Below are positions 6,619-14,045 of a DNA stretch of 16,653 bases, one piece after another. Under the pieces are notes generated by a model that was not told the DNA's origin, searched no databases, and worked only from the letters and a program-made list of their open reading frames with translations. This stretch comes from Armatimonadota bacterium. Lineage in GTDB: Bacteria; Armatimonadota; UBA10988. The translations under genes were made by a program, and so were the position numbers. How positions within the stretch are numbered: the first letter of the stretch is position 1; each line of letters starts with the position of its first letter. The stretch is taken from positions 1 to 16,653 of the forward strand of contig JACPDV010000027.1 of assembly GCA_016183835.1 (NCBI GenBank), given 5' to 3'.

Positions 6619-7889
6619 CGCCGCGCTCCCGCCGCCACCTGCTCCAGCAGCTCGCCCATCGCCGCGGCGTGCGACTCCGGGCGGAACCGGCTCAGCACCC
6701 GCCGCCGCCCGGCCGCGCCCATCCGCCGGCGCTCATCTGCCGACATGGATACCACATCCATCAGCCCGGCCGCCATCGCCGCCGCGTCGTCCTGCGGCAC
6801 CAGCAGTCCCGTCCGCCCCGACAGCACGATGTCGCACGGCCCGCCCGGCCGGGTCGCCACCACCGGCAGACCGGCCGCCATGCCCTCCAGCAAGACCCGC
6901 CCGAACGGCTCGCCGCGCGACGGCAGGACCAGCAGATCCGCCGCTGCGAGCAGGTCCGGCACGTCGCCCCGGTAGCCCGTGAGCACCACCCGCCCCGCCA
7001 GGTCAGGCTCCGTCGCCCGGCGCTTGAGCGCCGCGACGTACTCCGCGTGCTCGCCGAAGAGGTCGGTGCCGACGATCACCAACCGGACCTCAGTGCTCCC
7101 CCTCCTTGCCAAGGAGGGGGCAGGGGGAGGTCCCACGCCGACAGGTGGCAGCTCGGCATCGCGACCCCCGCGTGGCGACCGGACCTCGCCCCAACCCTCT
7201 CCTTGGCAAGGAGAGGGGGCGGGAATGGGCGCCGCGCGCGCGAAGGCCTCCAGCAGCAGGTCGTGGCCCTTCCACGGCACGAGCTGCCCCACGGCGATCG
7301 CCACCACGTCGTCCGGCGCGAAGCCCAGCTCGGCCCGCACCTCGTCGCGTTCGCGCGTGGGCCGGCGGAGCGCGGGATCGAGGGCGTTCGGGATCACCCG
7401 CATTCGCTCCGCCGGGAACCCGTCGTGCCGGAGCCGCTCGGCCACCGCGCGGGAGATGGCCACGGCGGCCGAGACCGGGCCGGCCAGCCGCCGCACCAGG
7501 CCGGGCGGCAGGAGCAGATCGCGCACGTGCCACACCAGCGGGACTCCGCGGAGCGCGTGGAGCGGCAGGGCGGCCAGCGCGGCGGAGGCGGAGTTGGCGT
7601 GGAGCACGTCGAGCCTCTCCCCGCCGCGGAGCAGATGCAGCGCGGCGCCGGCCAGCCGCATGCAACTCCGCGCGCGCTCCACGGCGCCGCCGCGCCGGTG
7701 GAGGCGGCCGAACGGCACGGGGTGGACGCTCACGCCGAGCGCCGCGGCGCGCCGGGCGAGCGGACCGTCGGGGCAGAACAGGAGCGGCTCGATGCGCCGC
7801 CGGTCGAGATGCGCCAGGAGGGTGAGGAGGCTCTCCTCGGCCCCGCTCACCACCCCCACGTGGTTGACGAACCCGGCGCGCACGGCCAC
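6615..7889 (-). CDS. GT4-family glycosyltransferase with an in-frame repeat insertion
   Basis: This 424-residue protein uses a GTG start seven bases after the ACP stop; a second GTG two codons later is an alternative. It has the two-Rossmann GT-B layout of family GT4: an N-terminal GAEESLLTLLAHL, a hinge VIPNALDP (about 165-172), a donor-site GQLVPWKGHD with Lys207, and the retaining EX7E motif EPFGRVLLE (Glu327 and Glu335) followed by GMAAGLPVVAT. GT4 enzymes transfer sugars from nucleotide-sugar donors, here probably in surface polysaccharide synthesis. Residues about 221-266 do not fit the family. They are encoded by two inverted palindromic repeats and lie where family members have a short linker before the strand VRLVIVGTD. 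Apart from this, all motifs are intact, so the enzyme may still work. Confidence 0.92.
   Translation of the reverse strand: MAVRAGFVNHVGVVSGAEESLLTLLAHLDRRRIEPLLFCPDGPLARRAAALGVSVHPVPFGRLHRRGGAVERARSCMRLAGAALHLLRGGERLDVLHANSASAALAALPLHALRGVPLVWHVRDLLLPPGLVRRLAGPVSAAVAISRAVAERLRHDGFPAERMRVIPNALDPALRRPTRERDEVRAELGFAPDDVVAIAVGQLVPWKGHDLLLEAFARAAPIPAPSPCQGEGWGEVRSPRGGRDAELPPVGVGPPPAPSLARRGSTEVRLVIVGTDLFGEHAEYVAALKRRATEPDLAGRVVLTGYRGDVPDLLAAADLLVLPSRGEPFGRVLLEGMAAGLPVVATRPGGPCDIVLSGRTGLLVPQDDAAAMAAGLMDVVSMSADERRRMGAAGRRRVLSRFRPESHAAAMGELLEQVAAGARR
7092..7229. repeat. Pair of inverted palindromic (REP-like) elements inside a gene
   Basis: Two hairpins lie in opposite orientation. The first, 7098-7120, has arms CCCCCTCCTTG and CAAGGAGGGGG around one base. 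The second, 7195-7217, has arms CCCTCTCCTTG and CAAGGAGAGGG around one base. The first is followed by GCAGGGGGAGG and the second is preceded by CCTCGCCCCAA, so each has a G/C-rich tail pointing inward. This is the REP-dimer (BIME/REPIN) arrangement. The block adds about 46 codons in frame to the glycosyltransferase gene. It resembles the elements at 9538-9642 and 15103-15146. Confidence 0.85.
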
Positions 7890-7896
7890 CGGCGTG

Positions 7897-8154
7897 CTAG
7901 GCGTTGGCTTCGATCAGGGCGACGATCCGGTCGACGCTCTGGAAGTGCTCGATGCTGAAGTCCTCTTCGCCCATCGCCACGCCGTAGTCTTCCTCGACGC
8001 CCACGACGATCTCGAACAGCGCCACGGAATCGATGCCGAAGGTCTCCATCAGGTCGGCGCCATCGGCGATGTCCGCCGGCTTGACGCCCTTCCGATCCAG
8101 AAACAGCCGTTCGACGATCATGGTCTTGATCGCCGTCCGTAAATCGTCGCTCAT
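7897..8154 (-). CDS. Acyl carrier protein
   Basis: This 85-residue acidic protein has the four-helix ACP pattern and the phosphopantetheine site GIDSVALFE with Ser43; Val replaces the usual Leu after the Ser. The start at 8154 is preferred because AGAGGTG lies about five bases upstream and because the 21 extra residues from an upstream GTG would cover the promoter. ACPs of this kind are found in exosortase/exopolysaccharide loci as well as in lipid and polyketide synthesis. No ketosynthase or acyltransferase is present here, so it probably serves a modification step for a surface molecule. It is the first gene of the minus-strand operon. Confidence 0.93.
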   Translation of the reverse strand: MSDDLRTAIKTMIVERLFLDRKGVKPADIADGADLMETFGIDSVALFEIVVGVEEDYGVAMGEEDFSIEHFQSVDRIVALIEANA

Positions 8155-8188
8155 GGTCACCTCTTCCGTGGACGTGTGCCGAGGATAG

Positions 8189-8217
8189 GTTGTACCCATC
8201 ACGGTCCGGAGAGTCAA
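8189..8217 (-). promoter_or_regulatory. Sigma-70-type promoter of the ACP-GT-MoxR operon
   Basis: On the minus strand, TTGACT (8217-8212) and TACAAC (8194-8189) are separated by 17 bases. They match five of six and four of six bases of the housekeeping consensus with ideal spacing. The predicted transcript starts near 8182, leaving a leader of about 27 bases before the ACP ATG at 8154. This matches the start chosen for ACP. Confidence 0.6.
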
Positions 8218-8264
8218 CCAATCAGACGGCTGGGAGCAAGGAGCGGTTCAGGTCGCCGCCGTGG

Positions 8265-8294
8265 TTGACCCGGGGCGCCGCGATCGGCTACAAC
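8265..8294 (+). promoter_or_regulatory. Sigma-70-type promoter of the GT-lipoprotein-exosortase operon
   Basis: TTGACC (8265-8270) and TACAAC (8289-8294) are separated by 18 bases. The -10 box and the next two bases (CT) are identical to the divergent promoter's -10 region. Transcription would begin around 8301, leaving a leader of only about 11 bases before the ATG at 8312. Confidence 0.5.
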
Positions 8295-8311
8295 CTGAGT
8301 CGAGGACCACG

Positions 8312-9427
8312 ATGCACGTCCTGCTCGACGCCCGCGTGATCCTGGCGGCGAAGACCGGTGACCGAACCTATTGGCTGGGCCTGCTCGAAGCGCTCCCACG
8401 CGTGGCGCCCGAGCACCGCTTCACCGTGGCCCTGGACGGCGAGCCGCCCCATGGATTGCTGCACGCGGCGGACAACCTGGCGATCGAGGTCGTAGAGCGG
8501 CCGCGCGGGCGGCTGTGGACGCTCTTTGCCCTCCCCCGCCTCGCCCGCCGCCTCGGCTGCGACCTGATCCACCTGCAGTACACCGCGCCGCCCAAGCTCC
8601 CCTGCCCCTTCGTCAGCACCGTTCACGACTGCTCGTTCGTCCGCTACCCCCACACCTTTCGCCGCTTCGACCGCTGGTGGCTGAGCACCCTGGTGCCCTG
8701 GACCGCGCGCCGGGCGGGCGCCGTGGTGGGCGTCTCCGAGACCACTCGGAACGATCTGCTCGAGCTCTACCGGCTCCCGCCCGACCGTGTCTTCGCCGCA
8801 CCGAACGGTATCGGACCCGAGTACCAGCCCGCCGCCGAGCACCTGGTCGAGGCCGTCCGCGCGCTGTATGAGCTGCCCGCGGAGTACCTCCTCAGCGTCG
8901 GCGTGCTGCAGCCGCGGAAGAATCTTCCGGGGCTGTTCGCCGCGTATGCCGAGGCACGCACGCGCTACGGCGTGCAGATCCCGCTCGTGGTCGTTGGCAA
9001 ACGCGGCTGGCTCCTCGATGAGATCGATCGCGCCGTCGAGGATCTCCAGCTTCAGAAGTTCGTCCGCTTCACCGGCTACGTGCCCGACGACGAGGTGCCC
9101 GCCCTCTACACCGGCGCCACGCTCAGCCTCTATCCCTCGTTCTACGAAGGGTTCGGGCTCCCGCCGCTGGAGTCGATGGCCTGCGGCACGCCGGCGGTGG
9201 TGAGCACCACACCCGCCTTGGTGGAGGTTACTGGCGACGCCGCGCCGCACCTCCCACCCACCGACACGGCGGCCTGGGCCGAAGCCATCGCCCGGCTCCT
9301 CGGCGACCCGGCCGAGCGCGCCCGCCTCGCCGAGCACGGCCGCCTCCGCGCCGCCGAGTTCACCTGGGAGCGCTCCGCCCGGGTGCACCTCGAGGCCTAC
9401 CAGCGCGCCCTCGACACCGCGCCGTAG
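8312..9427 (+). CDS. GT4-family glycosyltransferase
   Basis: This 371-residue protein starts MHVLLDARVILAAKTGDRTY. Typical GT4 sites are the hinge AAPNGIGPEY (about 162-171), VGVLQPRKNLPGLF with Arg202/Lys203 for the donor phosphates, and the EX7E motif EGFGLPPLE (Glu279 and Glu287) followed by SMACGTPAVVS. The protein resembles mannosyltransferases of polysaccharide clusters (WbaZ/MtfB-like), but the sugar cannot be deduced. A GTG at 8261 would add 17 residues, but that stretch contains the -35 and -10 elements, so the ATG at 8312 with GAGG about six bases upstream is preferred. It is the first gene of the plus-strand operon. Codons end strongly in C. Confidence 0.93.
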   Translation: MHVLLDARVILAAKTGDRTYWLGLLEALPRVAPEHRFTVALDGEPPHGLLHAADNLAIEVVERPRGRLWTLFALPRLARRLGCDLIHLQYTAPPKLPCPFVSTVHDCSFVRYPHTFRRFDRWWLSTLVPWTARRAGAVVGVSETTRNDLLELYRLPPDRVFAAPNGIGPEYQPAAEHLVEAVRALYELPAEYLLSVGVLQPRKNLPGLFAAYAEARTRYGVQIPLVVVGKRGWLLDEIDRAVEDLQLQKFVRFTGYVPDDEVPALYTGATLSLYPSFYEGFGLPPLESMACGTPAVVSTTPALVEVTGDAAPHLPPTDTAAWAEAIARLLGDPAERARLAEHGRLRAAEFTWERSARVHLEAYQRALDTAP

Positions 9428-9537
9428 GAGACCCGCCAAGCGCCGCGCCCGTTCGGCGAGGAACGGTGTCTAACCCAGTCAAGTGATGAGTGATGTGTGA
9501 TGCGAGAGAACCCGGTAGCTTCGATGAGTCTGGTTCC

Positions 9538-9642
9538 GGCCCCCTCTCCCCCCGGGAGAGGGCTGGGGTGAGGGCCATGCGAGACGCGCCCGTATGTTCG
9601 GATGCCCTCACCCCAACCCTCTCCCGAGGGGAGAGGGGGCCG
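9538..9642. repeat. Inverted pair of REP-like palindromes at the 5' end of the lipoprotein gene
   Basis: Unit A (9538-9576) has arms CCCTCTCCC (9542-9550) and GGGAGAGGG (9554-9562) followed by CTGGGGTGAGGGCC. Unit B (9604-9642) is its inverse: GCCCTCACCCCAA followed by arms CCCTCTCCC (9617-9625) and GGGAGAGGG (9629-9637). The 27-base spacer starts with an ATG. This is a REPIN-like inverted dimer, and unit A is nearly identical to the single copy at 15103-15146. Confidence 0.88.
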
Positions 9643-11113
9643 GAGCGGCGCTGCCCGGCAGTCTCCTGCCACGCATCAGTCATCACTCTCGGCCTCTGCC
9701 TCTGGCTCGCGGGATGCGGTCGCCTCGGCCCCGCCTTCACCCCCGACCTGCCCGCCACCCTCCAGGCGCTCTACGCCGCCGCGCGGAGCAGCCCCGGCGC
9801 CGAAGCCCTGGCCGCCGTGGGCGATGCCGAGGCCGCCCGGCGCAACTGGCTCGCCGCCGTGGACGCCTATCAGCAGGTGCTGCGGAAGGTCTCACACCAC
9901 CGGGGCGCCCTGACCCGTCTGGCCGACATCCGGATCGCGCACGGCGACCGCGACGAGGCGCTCCGCCTGGTGCAGGAGCTGGATCGCGGCTACGCCAACG
10001 ACGCCGCGGCCCAGGCCGAGCTGGGCGACCTCTACGGCCGCCTCGACCTGCCCGACATGGCCGCCGCCAGCTACCGCCGCGCGCTCACGCTCGATCCGCG
10101 GCAGCGGCTGGCGCTCCTCCGGCTCGGCGCCGCCGCCCTCGACGCCCGCCGGCTCGACGAGGGCCGGCAGTTCGCCGCCCGCCTGGACGCCGCCGCAGCC
10201 GGGTCGGCCGAGGCGCGCAGCCTGCGGCTCCTCCTCGCCCGTGCCACCGGCGACTCCGCCGGGATGGAGCGCTGGCTCCGCGACGCCTGGCGCGCCGAGC
10301 CCTCCACCGCCACGCTCACCGCGCTCAGCAACCTCCTCTTCGCCCAGCACCGCAACGACGAGGTCGTGAAGCTCTCCGACCCGTGGCTCGCCGCGCACCC
10401 GGACGACGTGCCCATCGCCGTCAACCGGGCGCTCAGCCTGGCCCGCACGGCCGACACTCGCGCCGGGCGTCAGGCGCTGGCCAGGCTCGCCGAGCGGCAT
10501 CCGGCCGATCCCCAGGTCCACTTCGCCTACGGCCGTGTGCTCTTCGATCAGGGCCTGACCGACCAGGCCGCCGCAGCGCTCGACCAGGCCTGGCGCCTCG
10601 CACCCATCGACACCCGGCTCCGGATGGCCATCGCCGACCTGTTCGCCGGCCACGAGCAGGTACGCCACGCCGATGAGCTGTACGTCCAGCTCGCCCGCGA
10701 GGACCCGCGCTACCTGCCCGAGCTGGCCGAGCGCCGCGGCGTGCTCCTCCAGCGTGCCGGGGCGACACCGGACCAGGGGCCCGACCCCACCGAGCAGAGC
10801 TACCTGATCGCTCTGCGCAGCCACCCGAGCAATGTGCGGGTGCTCAACAACCTCGCGTTCCTCTATGCCGAGGGCCGCCGCGACCTGAAGACCGCCCGCG
10901 CGCTGATCGAGCGTGCCCTCGCCGCGCGGCCGTCCGACGCCAACCTCCAGGACACCCTGGCTTGGGTCCTGATCCGCCAGGGCGAGAACCTCCGCCCGCC
11001 GGGCGCTCGAGCTGCAGACCGTAGCCAGGCGGCAGGCCGGCACGCCGGGCGCGGTCTTCCCCGGCCAGACCGACTGCGAGGCACTGGTCCAGCGGCTGGG
11101 GGCCAGGCCGTGA
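9577..11113 (+). CDS. TPR lipoprotein (PEP-CTERM/PrsT-like), probably frameshifted
   Basis: This is a tetratricopeptide protein with a lipobox LGLCLWLAGC, so it should be a lipoprotein. About nine or more TPR-like units follow, for example NWLAAVDAYQQVL, RDEALRLVQEL, DMAAASYRRALTLDP and TDQAAAALDQAWRLAP. The layout resembles the TPR lipoprotein found next to exosortases. Two oddities occur. First, no ATG, GTG or TTG lies close to the signal peptide; the nearest starts (9577, or 9490) lie before or between the REP units, giving an unusually long N-region. Second, the reading frame shifts near 10993. Up to LAWVLIRQGENL the first frame is coding, but from 10994 the +1 frame (ARRALELQTVARR…) has nearly all codons ending in G or C and stops at TGA 11111-11113. 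The original frame instead runs on into the exosortase. A single extra C is the simplest cause, either a real mutation or an assembly error. The corrected product is about 510 residues. Confidence 0.8.
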
Positions 11114-12600
11114 TCCCCGCCGCCGCCACGCTCGCCCTCGCGGCGCTGTTCGCCTACCATGCCTCGCTCGGGTGGATCGTCGCCGGTTGGCGGCAGAACC
11201 CCTACTACTCCCACGGCCCGCTGGTGCCGCTGCTCGCCGCGTGGCTGCTGTGGCGCTCGCGCGGCGCCATCCGGGCGGCGGAGCGGCGCACCTGGTGGCC
11301 CGGCCTGGCCGTCGCCGCTGTGGCTGCGCTGTGCTACGCAGTGGGCCATCTGCGCGACATCAACGTGGCGGTGGCGGCGTCGCTCTACCTCATGCTGCAC
11401 GCGGCGGTCCTGACTATCGCAGGCCCGCGGGTCTACCGCGCGGCGTGGTTCCCGCTGGCGTTCCTGGCGTTCGCGGTGCCGGTGCCACAGTTGCTGATCT
11501 ACGACTACAGTTTCCCCCTCCAGCTCGTCTCCGCCAGGCTCGCCCCGCTCCTGCCCAGCCTGCCCACCGGCGCCAGCGCGTTTGCCACCGGCGAGCGGAT
11601 GTGGCTGGACGGGCAGGAATACGTGGTGGGCGTCCAGTGCAGCGGGTTCAAAGCGGTGCTCGGGCTGGTGATGGTCGGCCTGCTGGTGGCTTGGCTGACA
11701 GACACCGACCGGCGGCGGAAGGTGGTCATCGCGCTCCTCGCGGCGCCTTTGGCGGTCCTGGCCAACGTGGTGAGGCTGTTCCTGATCCTGGTGGTGGGGC
11801 GGCTGTGGGGCCACGACTTCGCGGTGGGCAGGTTCCACGATGTGTCGGGGTTCCTGATGCTGTTCGTGGCGGTGGGGCTGCTCCTGGGCGCGGCACGGCT
11901 GGTGGTGGGCCGCGAGGCGGACCTGGCCGGTGCGCCGGCGCCGGCGGGCGAGCCGGCCCGCGGGGGCCTCGCCTGGCAGCCGGTGGCGGCGCTCGCGGGG
12001 CTCCTGGTGGCGCTGGGGGTGGTGGGCCTGGCGACGGCGCCGCCGGAGCTGGCGGTGCCGGAGGTGAGCTTCGCCGGGGTGCCGTTGAAGCTCGGCGCGT
12101 GGCGGGGCGAAGACGTGCCGGCCGACCCGCGGGTCAAGGCGGAGCTGGGCGACGTGGCGCTGCTTCAGCGGGTGTACCAGCAGCCGGGCCAGCCGGACAT
12201 GCAGGTGATCGTGATCTGCGGCCGAGGCCGGCGCAGCCTGCACACGCCGCAGGCCTGCTACCGGGGCGCAGGGAGCGAGATTCTGGGCAAGGACGATGTG
12301 ACGCTGGAGCTGTCGGGCCGGGCGCTGCCGTTCAGGGAGCTGGTGGTGGGCCGCCACGGCCGGCCGGAGCTGTTGGCGGTGTACACCTTCACGAACGGCG
12401 AGCGGACGACGCCGGAGTTTGGCGAGCAGCAACGGGAGAGCCTGCGGAACACGACGACGATCTGGACGCAGATCCACTTTGCGGTGCCGTGGTGCGGGAC
12501 GTCGCAGGCATCGCTGGAGGCGCTGAAGCCGTTCGCGCGGGAGCTGTGGCCGGAGGTGGAGAGGGCGCTGCCGTACAACGCGCCGACGCCAGCGAGGTGA
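11110..12600 (+). CDS. Exosortase with C-terminal EpsI domain
   Basis: The protein is 496 residues from the GTG at 11110, which overlaps the TGA of the corrected lipoprotein gene by four bases (GTGA). The N-terminal 270 residues are a multi-helix exosortase. They contain NPYYSHGPLVPLLAAWLLW (about 30-48), the catalytic cysteine in VGVQCSGFKA (Cys177), the arginine in LANVVRLFLI (Arg222) and the histidine in RFHDVSGF (His243). After a linker and one helix (about 290-310) comes an EpsI/DUF3485 domain with GVPLKLGAWRGED and SLHTPQACYRGAG (His378, Cys383). Exosortases are membrane transpeptidases that cut proteins with a PEP-CTERM-like tail, and EpsI is their usual companion. Fusion of the two is a known architecture. 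No target protein with such a tail is seen in this window. Third positions are C-rich early and G-rich later. Confidence 0.93.
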   Translation: MIPAAATLALAALFAYHASLGWIVAGWRQNPYYSHGPLVPLLAAWLLWRSRGAIRAAERRTWWPGLAVAAVAALCYAVGHLRDINVAVAASLYLMLHAAVLTIAGPRVYRAAWFPLAFLAFAVPVPQLLIYDYSFPLQLVSARLAPLLPSLPTGASAFATGERMWLDGQEYVVGVQCSGFKAVLGLVMVGLLVAWLTDTDRRRKVVIALLAAPLAVLANVVRLFLILVVGRLWGHDFAVGRFHDVSGFLMLFVAVGLLLGAARLVVGREADLAGAPAPAGEPARGGLAWQPVAALAGLLVALGVVGLATAPPELAVPEVSFAGVPLKLGAWRGEDVPADPRVKAELGDVALLQRVYQQPGQPDMQVIVICGRGRRSLHTPQACYRGAGSEILGKDDVTLELSGRALPFRELVVGRHGRPELLAVYTFTNGERTTPEFGEQQRESLRNTTTIWTQIHFAVPWCGTSQASLEALKPFARELWPEVERALPYNAPTPAR

Positions 12601-12609
12601 AGCGAACGC

Positions 12610-12701
12610 CACGCGTCAGCAACGACGTGAGCGGAAACTCCGGGACTGACGCTGTTTTCGGTCTGCCGGAAAGAGTGTCTGTCCCGTGATTTCCGCGGAT
12701 G
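12610..12701 (+). repeat. 92-bp direct repeat, copy 1, with long imperfect hairpin
   Basis: This copy matches 12761-12852 at 90 of 92 positions (differences at 12616 and 12669). Its core forms a hairpin: GCGGAAA-xxx-CGGGAC…TTTTCGG, a four-base loop TCTG, then CCGGAAA…GTCCCG-xxx-TTTCCGC (12631-12697). It begins nine bases after the exosortase stop codon, so it could also act as a transcript-end structure. Confidence 0.92.
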
Positions 12702-12760
12702 CGCAGGAGCGAGTGATCGACACGCATCAGCTCTGCGGATGCGGAGAGGCGAGCGAGCGA

Positions 12761-12852
12761 CACGCGCCAGCAACGACGTGAGCGGAAACTCCGGGACTGA
12801 CGCTGTTTTCGGTCTGCCGAAAAGAGTGTCTGTCCCGTGATTTCCGCGGATG
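12761..12852 (+). repeat. 92-bp direct repeat, copy 2, adjoining the fic start
   Basis: This is the second copy, 151 bases downstream of the first. Its hairpin is better paired in the centre (TTTTCGG, TCTG, CCGAAAA). A shorter motif, GCGGATG-xGGAGAGGCGAGCGA, follows both copies and precedes this one in variant forms (12696-, 12735- and 12847-). The last of these supplies the ribosome site of the fic gene. Confidence 0.92.
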
Positions 12853-12866
12853 GGGAGAGGCGAGCG

Positions 12867-13988
12867 ATGGAGTGGCAGCCGCCGGAGCGGCCGAGCGGGC
12901 CGTGGTACCGGAACTGGGAGTACTGGACGGAGAGGGGGCATTGGTATCTCTATGCGGTTCACAAGGTGCCGTACGATGCGCCCGCCCAGGCCGAGCTGCA
13001 CCGGAGGGGAAGCTCGTCGCTGTACGATCTCGTCTTCGAGAGCAACGCCATCGAAGGCGCGGGAACATCGAGCCGCGCTGAAAACCGGAAGATCGTCAAA
13101 GAGGCCCTCTCGAACGCCTTTCCCATTCACGATGCCTTCCGCCAAGAGGGCGGAGGCCCGCTCCCCGCGTTCACTACCGCCGACTGGGACGCTACTTTCG
13201 GACGGGAGGGCCTCACGCTCGATCACCTGCGACGCAGCATGAGTATGGGTGATCGCAGTCGGTCCTTCGAGGAAGTGCGACGGCACGCCATCGCTGCTGC
13301 GGAAGCTATGCTCCGGGCGCTCACTTGGCATCAAGTCAACCTGCTGCGGGGGTTCGCCGCTGGTGGGACGGAGGGCCGGAGAGCGGAACTCGAGCCGGAT
13401 ATCCAGGCTTGCTTGGCGGAGCTCGGCGAGGCCGACGCGGACCCGTGGGGGGCGCCTCCGCGCTTTCTCACAGAGCGGTGGCTGAGCTCATGCCACCGGA
13501 GGTTGGCGGAGGGCCTCCTCGGGGCGGATGCGGGCGTCGTGGCGGGCGACTACCGGAGGGACTCCCGTGTCGTGGAGGGCTTTGTCTTCCCAGCGCCAGA
13601 GTCGGTTCCTTCGTGCATGGCTCGTTTCGCGCGTGAGACGGCCCAGGTAGGGCTGGATGACCTCCTCGACTACCCATTCCAGATTGCCGCGCGCTTCTCT
13701 TACGGCTTCGTCCGCATCCACCCCTTCCCCGACTTCAACGGCCGTCTATCCAGGATCATCCTTATGATGGTCCTCCGCGCCGCGGGCCTGCCCTTCTACC
13801 TCACCCTTCGCGGCGACTCCACCGGCCGCAAGCGCTACCACCGCTCCCTCCGCTCCGCCAACGCCGGCGACATGAAGCCCTACGAAGCCCTGATCGCCAT
13901 GCGCACCGTCGAGATGTTCGAGGACATCGACCGCAACTTCGCCGCCGCCGGGCTGCCCTCGCTGCTCACGTTCGCACCTGAGTCCTGA
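12867..13988 (+). CDS. fic: Fic-domain protein (class II, N-terminal inhibitory helix)
   Basis: This 373-residue protein carries the Fic core HPFPDFNGRLSR (285-296): catalytic His285, metal-binding Asp289, and Asn291, Gly292, Arg293 and Arg296 for the ATP phosphates. Phe290 stands where the textbook motif has Gly; I recall DFNGR variants in some Fic subfamilies. The N-terminus has SNAIEG (59-64), which fits the [S/T]xxxE[G/N] autoinhibitory motif and makes it class II. Fic enzymes transfer AMP or related groups to protein hydroxyls. The start at 12867 has GGAGAGG about six bases upstream. An earlier GTG at 12837 lies inside the repeat and is not preferred. It stands alone between repeats, with no antitoxin gene beside it, as expected for a self-inhibited form. 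Targets are unknown. Confidence 0.92.
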   Translation: MEWQPPERPSGPWYRNWEYWTERGHWYLYAVHKVPYDAPAQAELHRRGSSSLYDLVFESNAIEGAGTSSRAENRKIVKEALSNAFPIHDAFRQEGGGPLPAFTTADWDATFGREGLTLDHLRRSMSMGDRSRSFEEVRRHAIAAAEAMLRALTWHQVNLLRGFAAGGTEGRRAELEPDIQACLAELGEADADPWGAPPRFLTERWLSSCHRRLAEGLLGADAGVVAGDYRRDSRVVEGFVFPAPESVPSCMARFARETAQVGLDDLLDYPFQIAARFSYGFVRIHPFPDFNGRLSRIILMMVLRAAGLPFYLTLRGDSTGRKRYHRSLRSANAGDMKPYEALIAMRTVEMFEDIDRNFAAAGLPSLLTFAPES

Positions 13989-14045
13989 CCGCGAGGAGAC
14001 CGGCCGGACCCGTCGAACCTGCCCGGCGCGTCGTCTTCGGTGACC

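Noticed and set aside
8288..9439. A 383-codon minus-strand frame opposite the second glycosyltransferase
   Set aside because: It has no recognisable motifs, while the plus strand has intact GT4 motifs and a promoter.
9892..12612. A 906-codon open frame on the minus strand opposite the lipoprotein and exosortase genes
   Set aside because: Composition is Arg/His/Gln/Pro-rich with no domain pattern; the plus strand carries clear exosortase and TPR motifs.
12610..12852. Direct repeats as a CRISPR array
   Set aside because: Only two long copies with internal hairpins and a 59-base interval; this does not match CRISPR repeat or spacer lengths and no cas genes are near.
12258..13334. A 358-codon minus-strand frame across the direct repeats
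   Set aside because: Much of its product is the repeat translated twice, and the rest is antisense to exosortase and Fic coding sequence.
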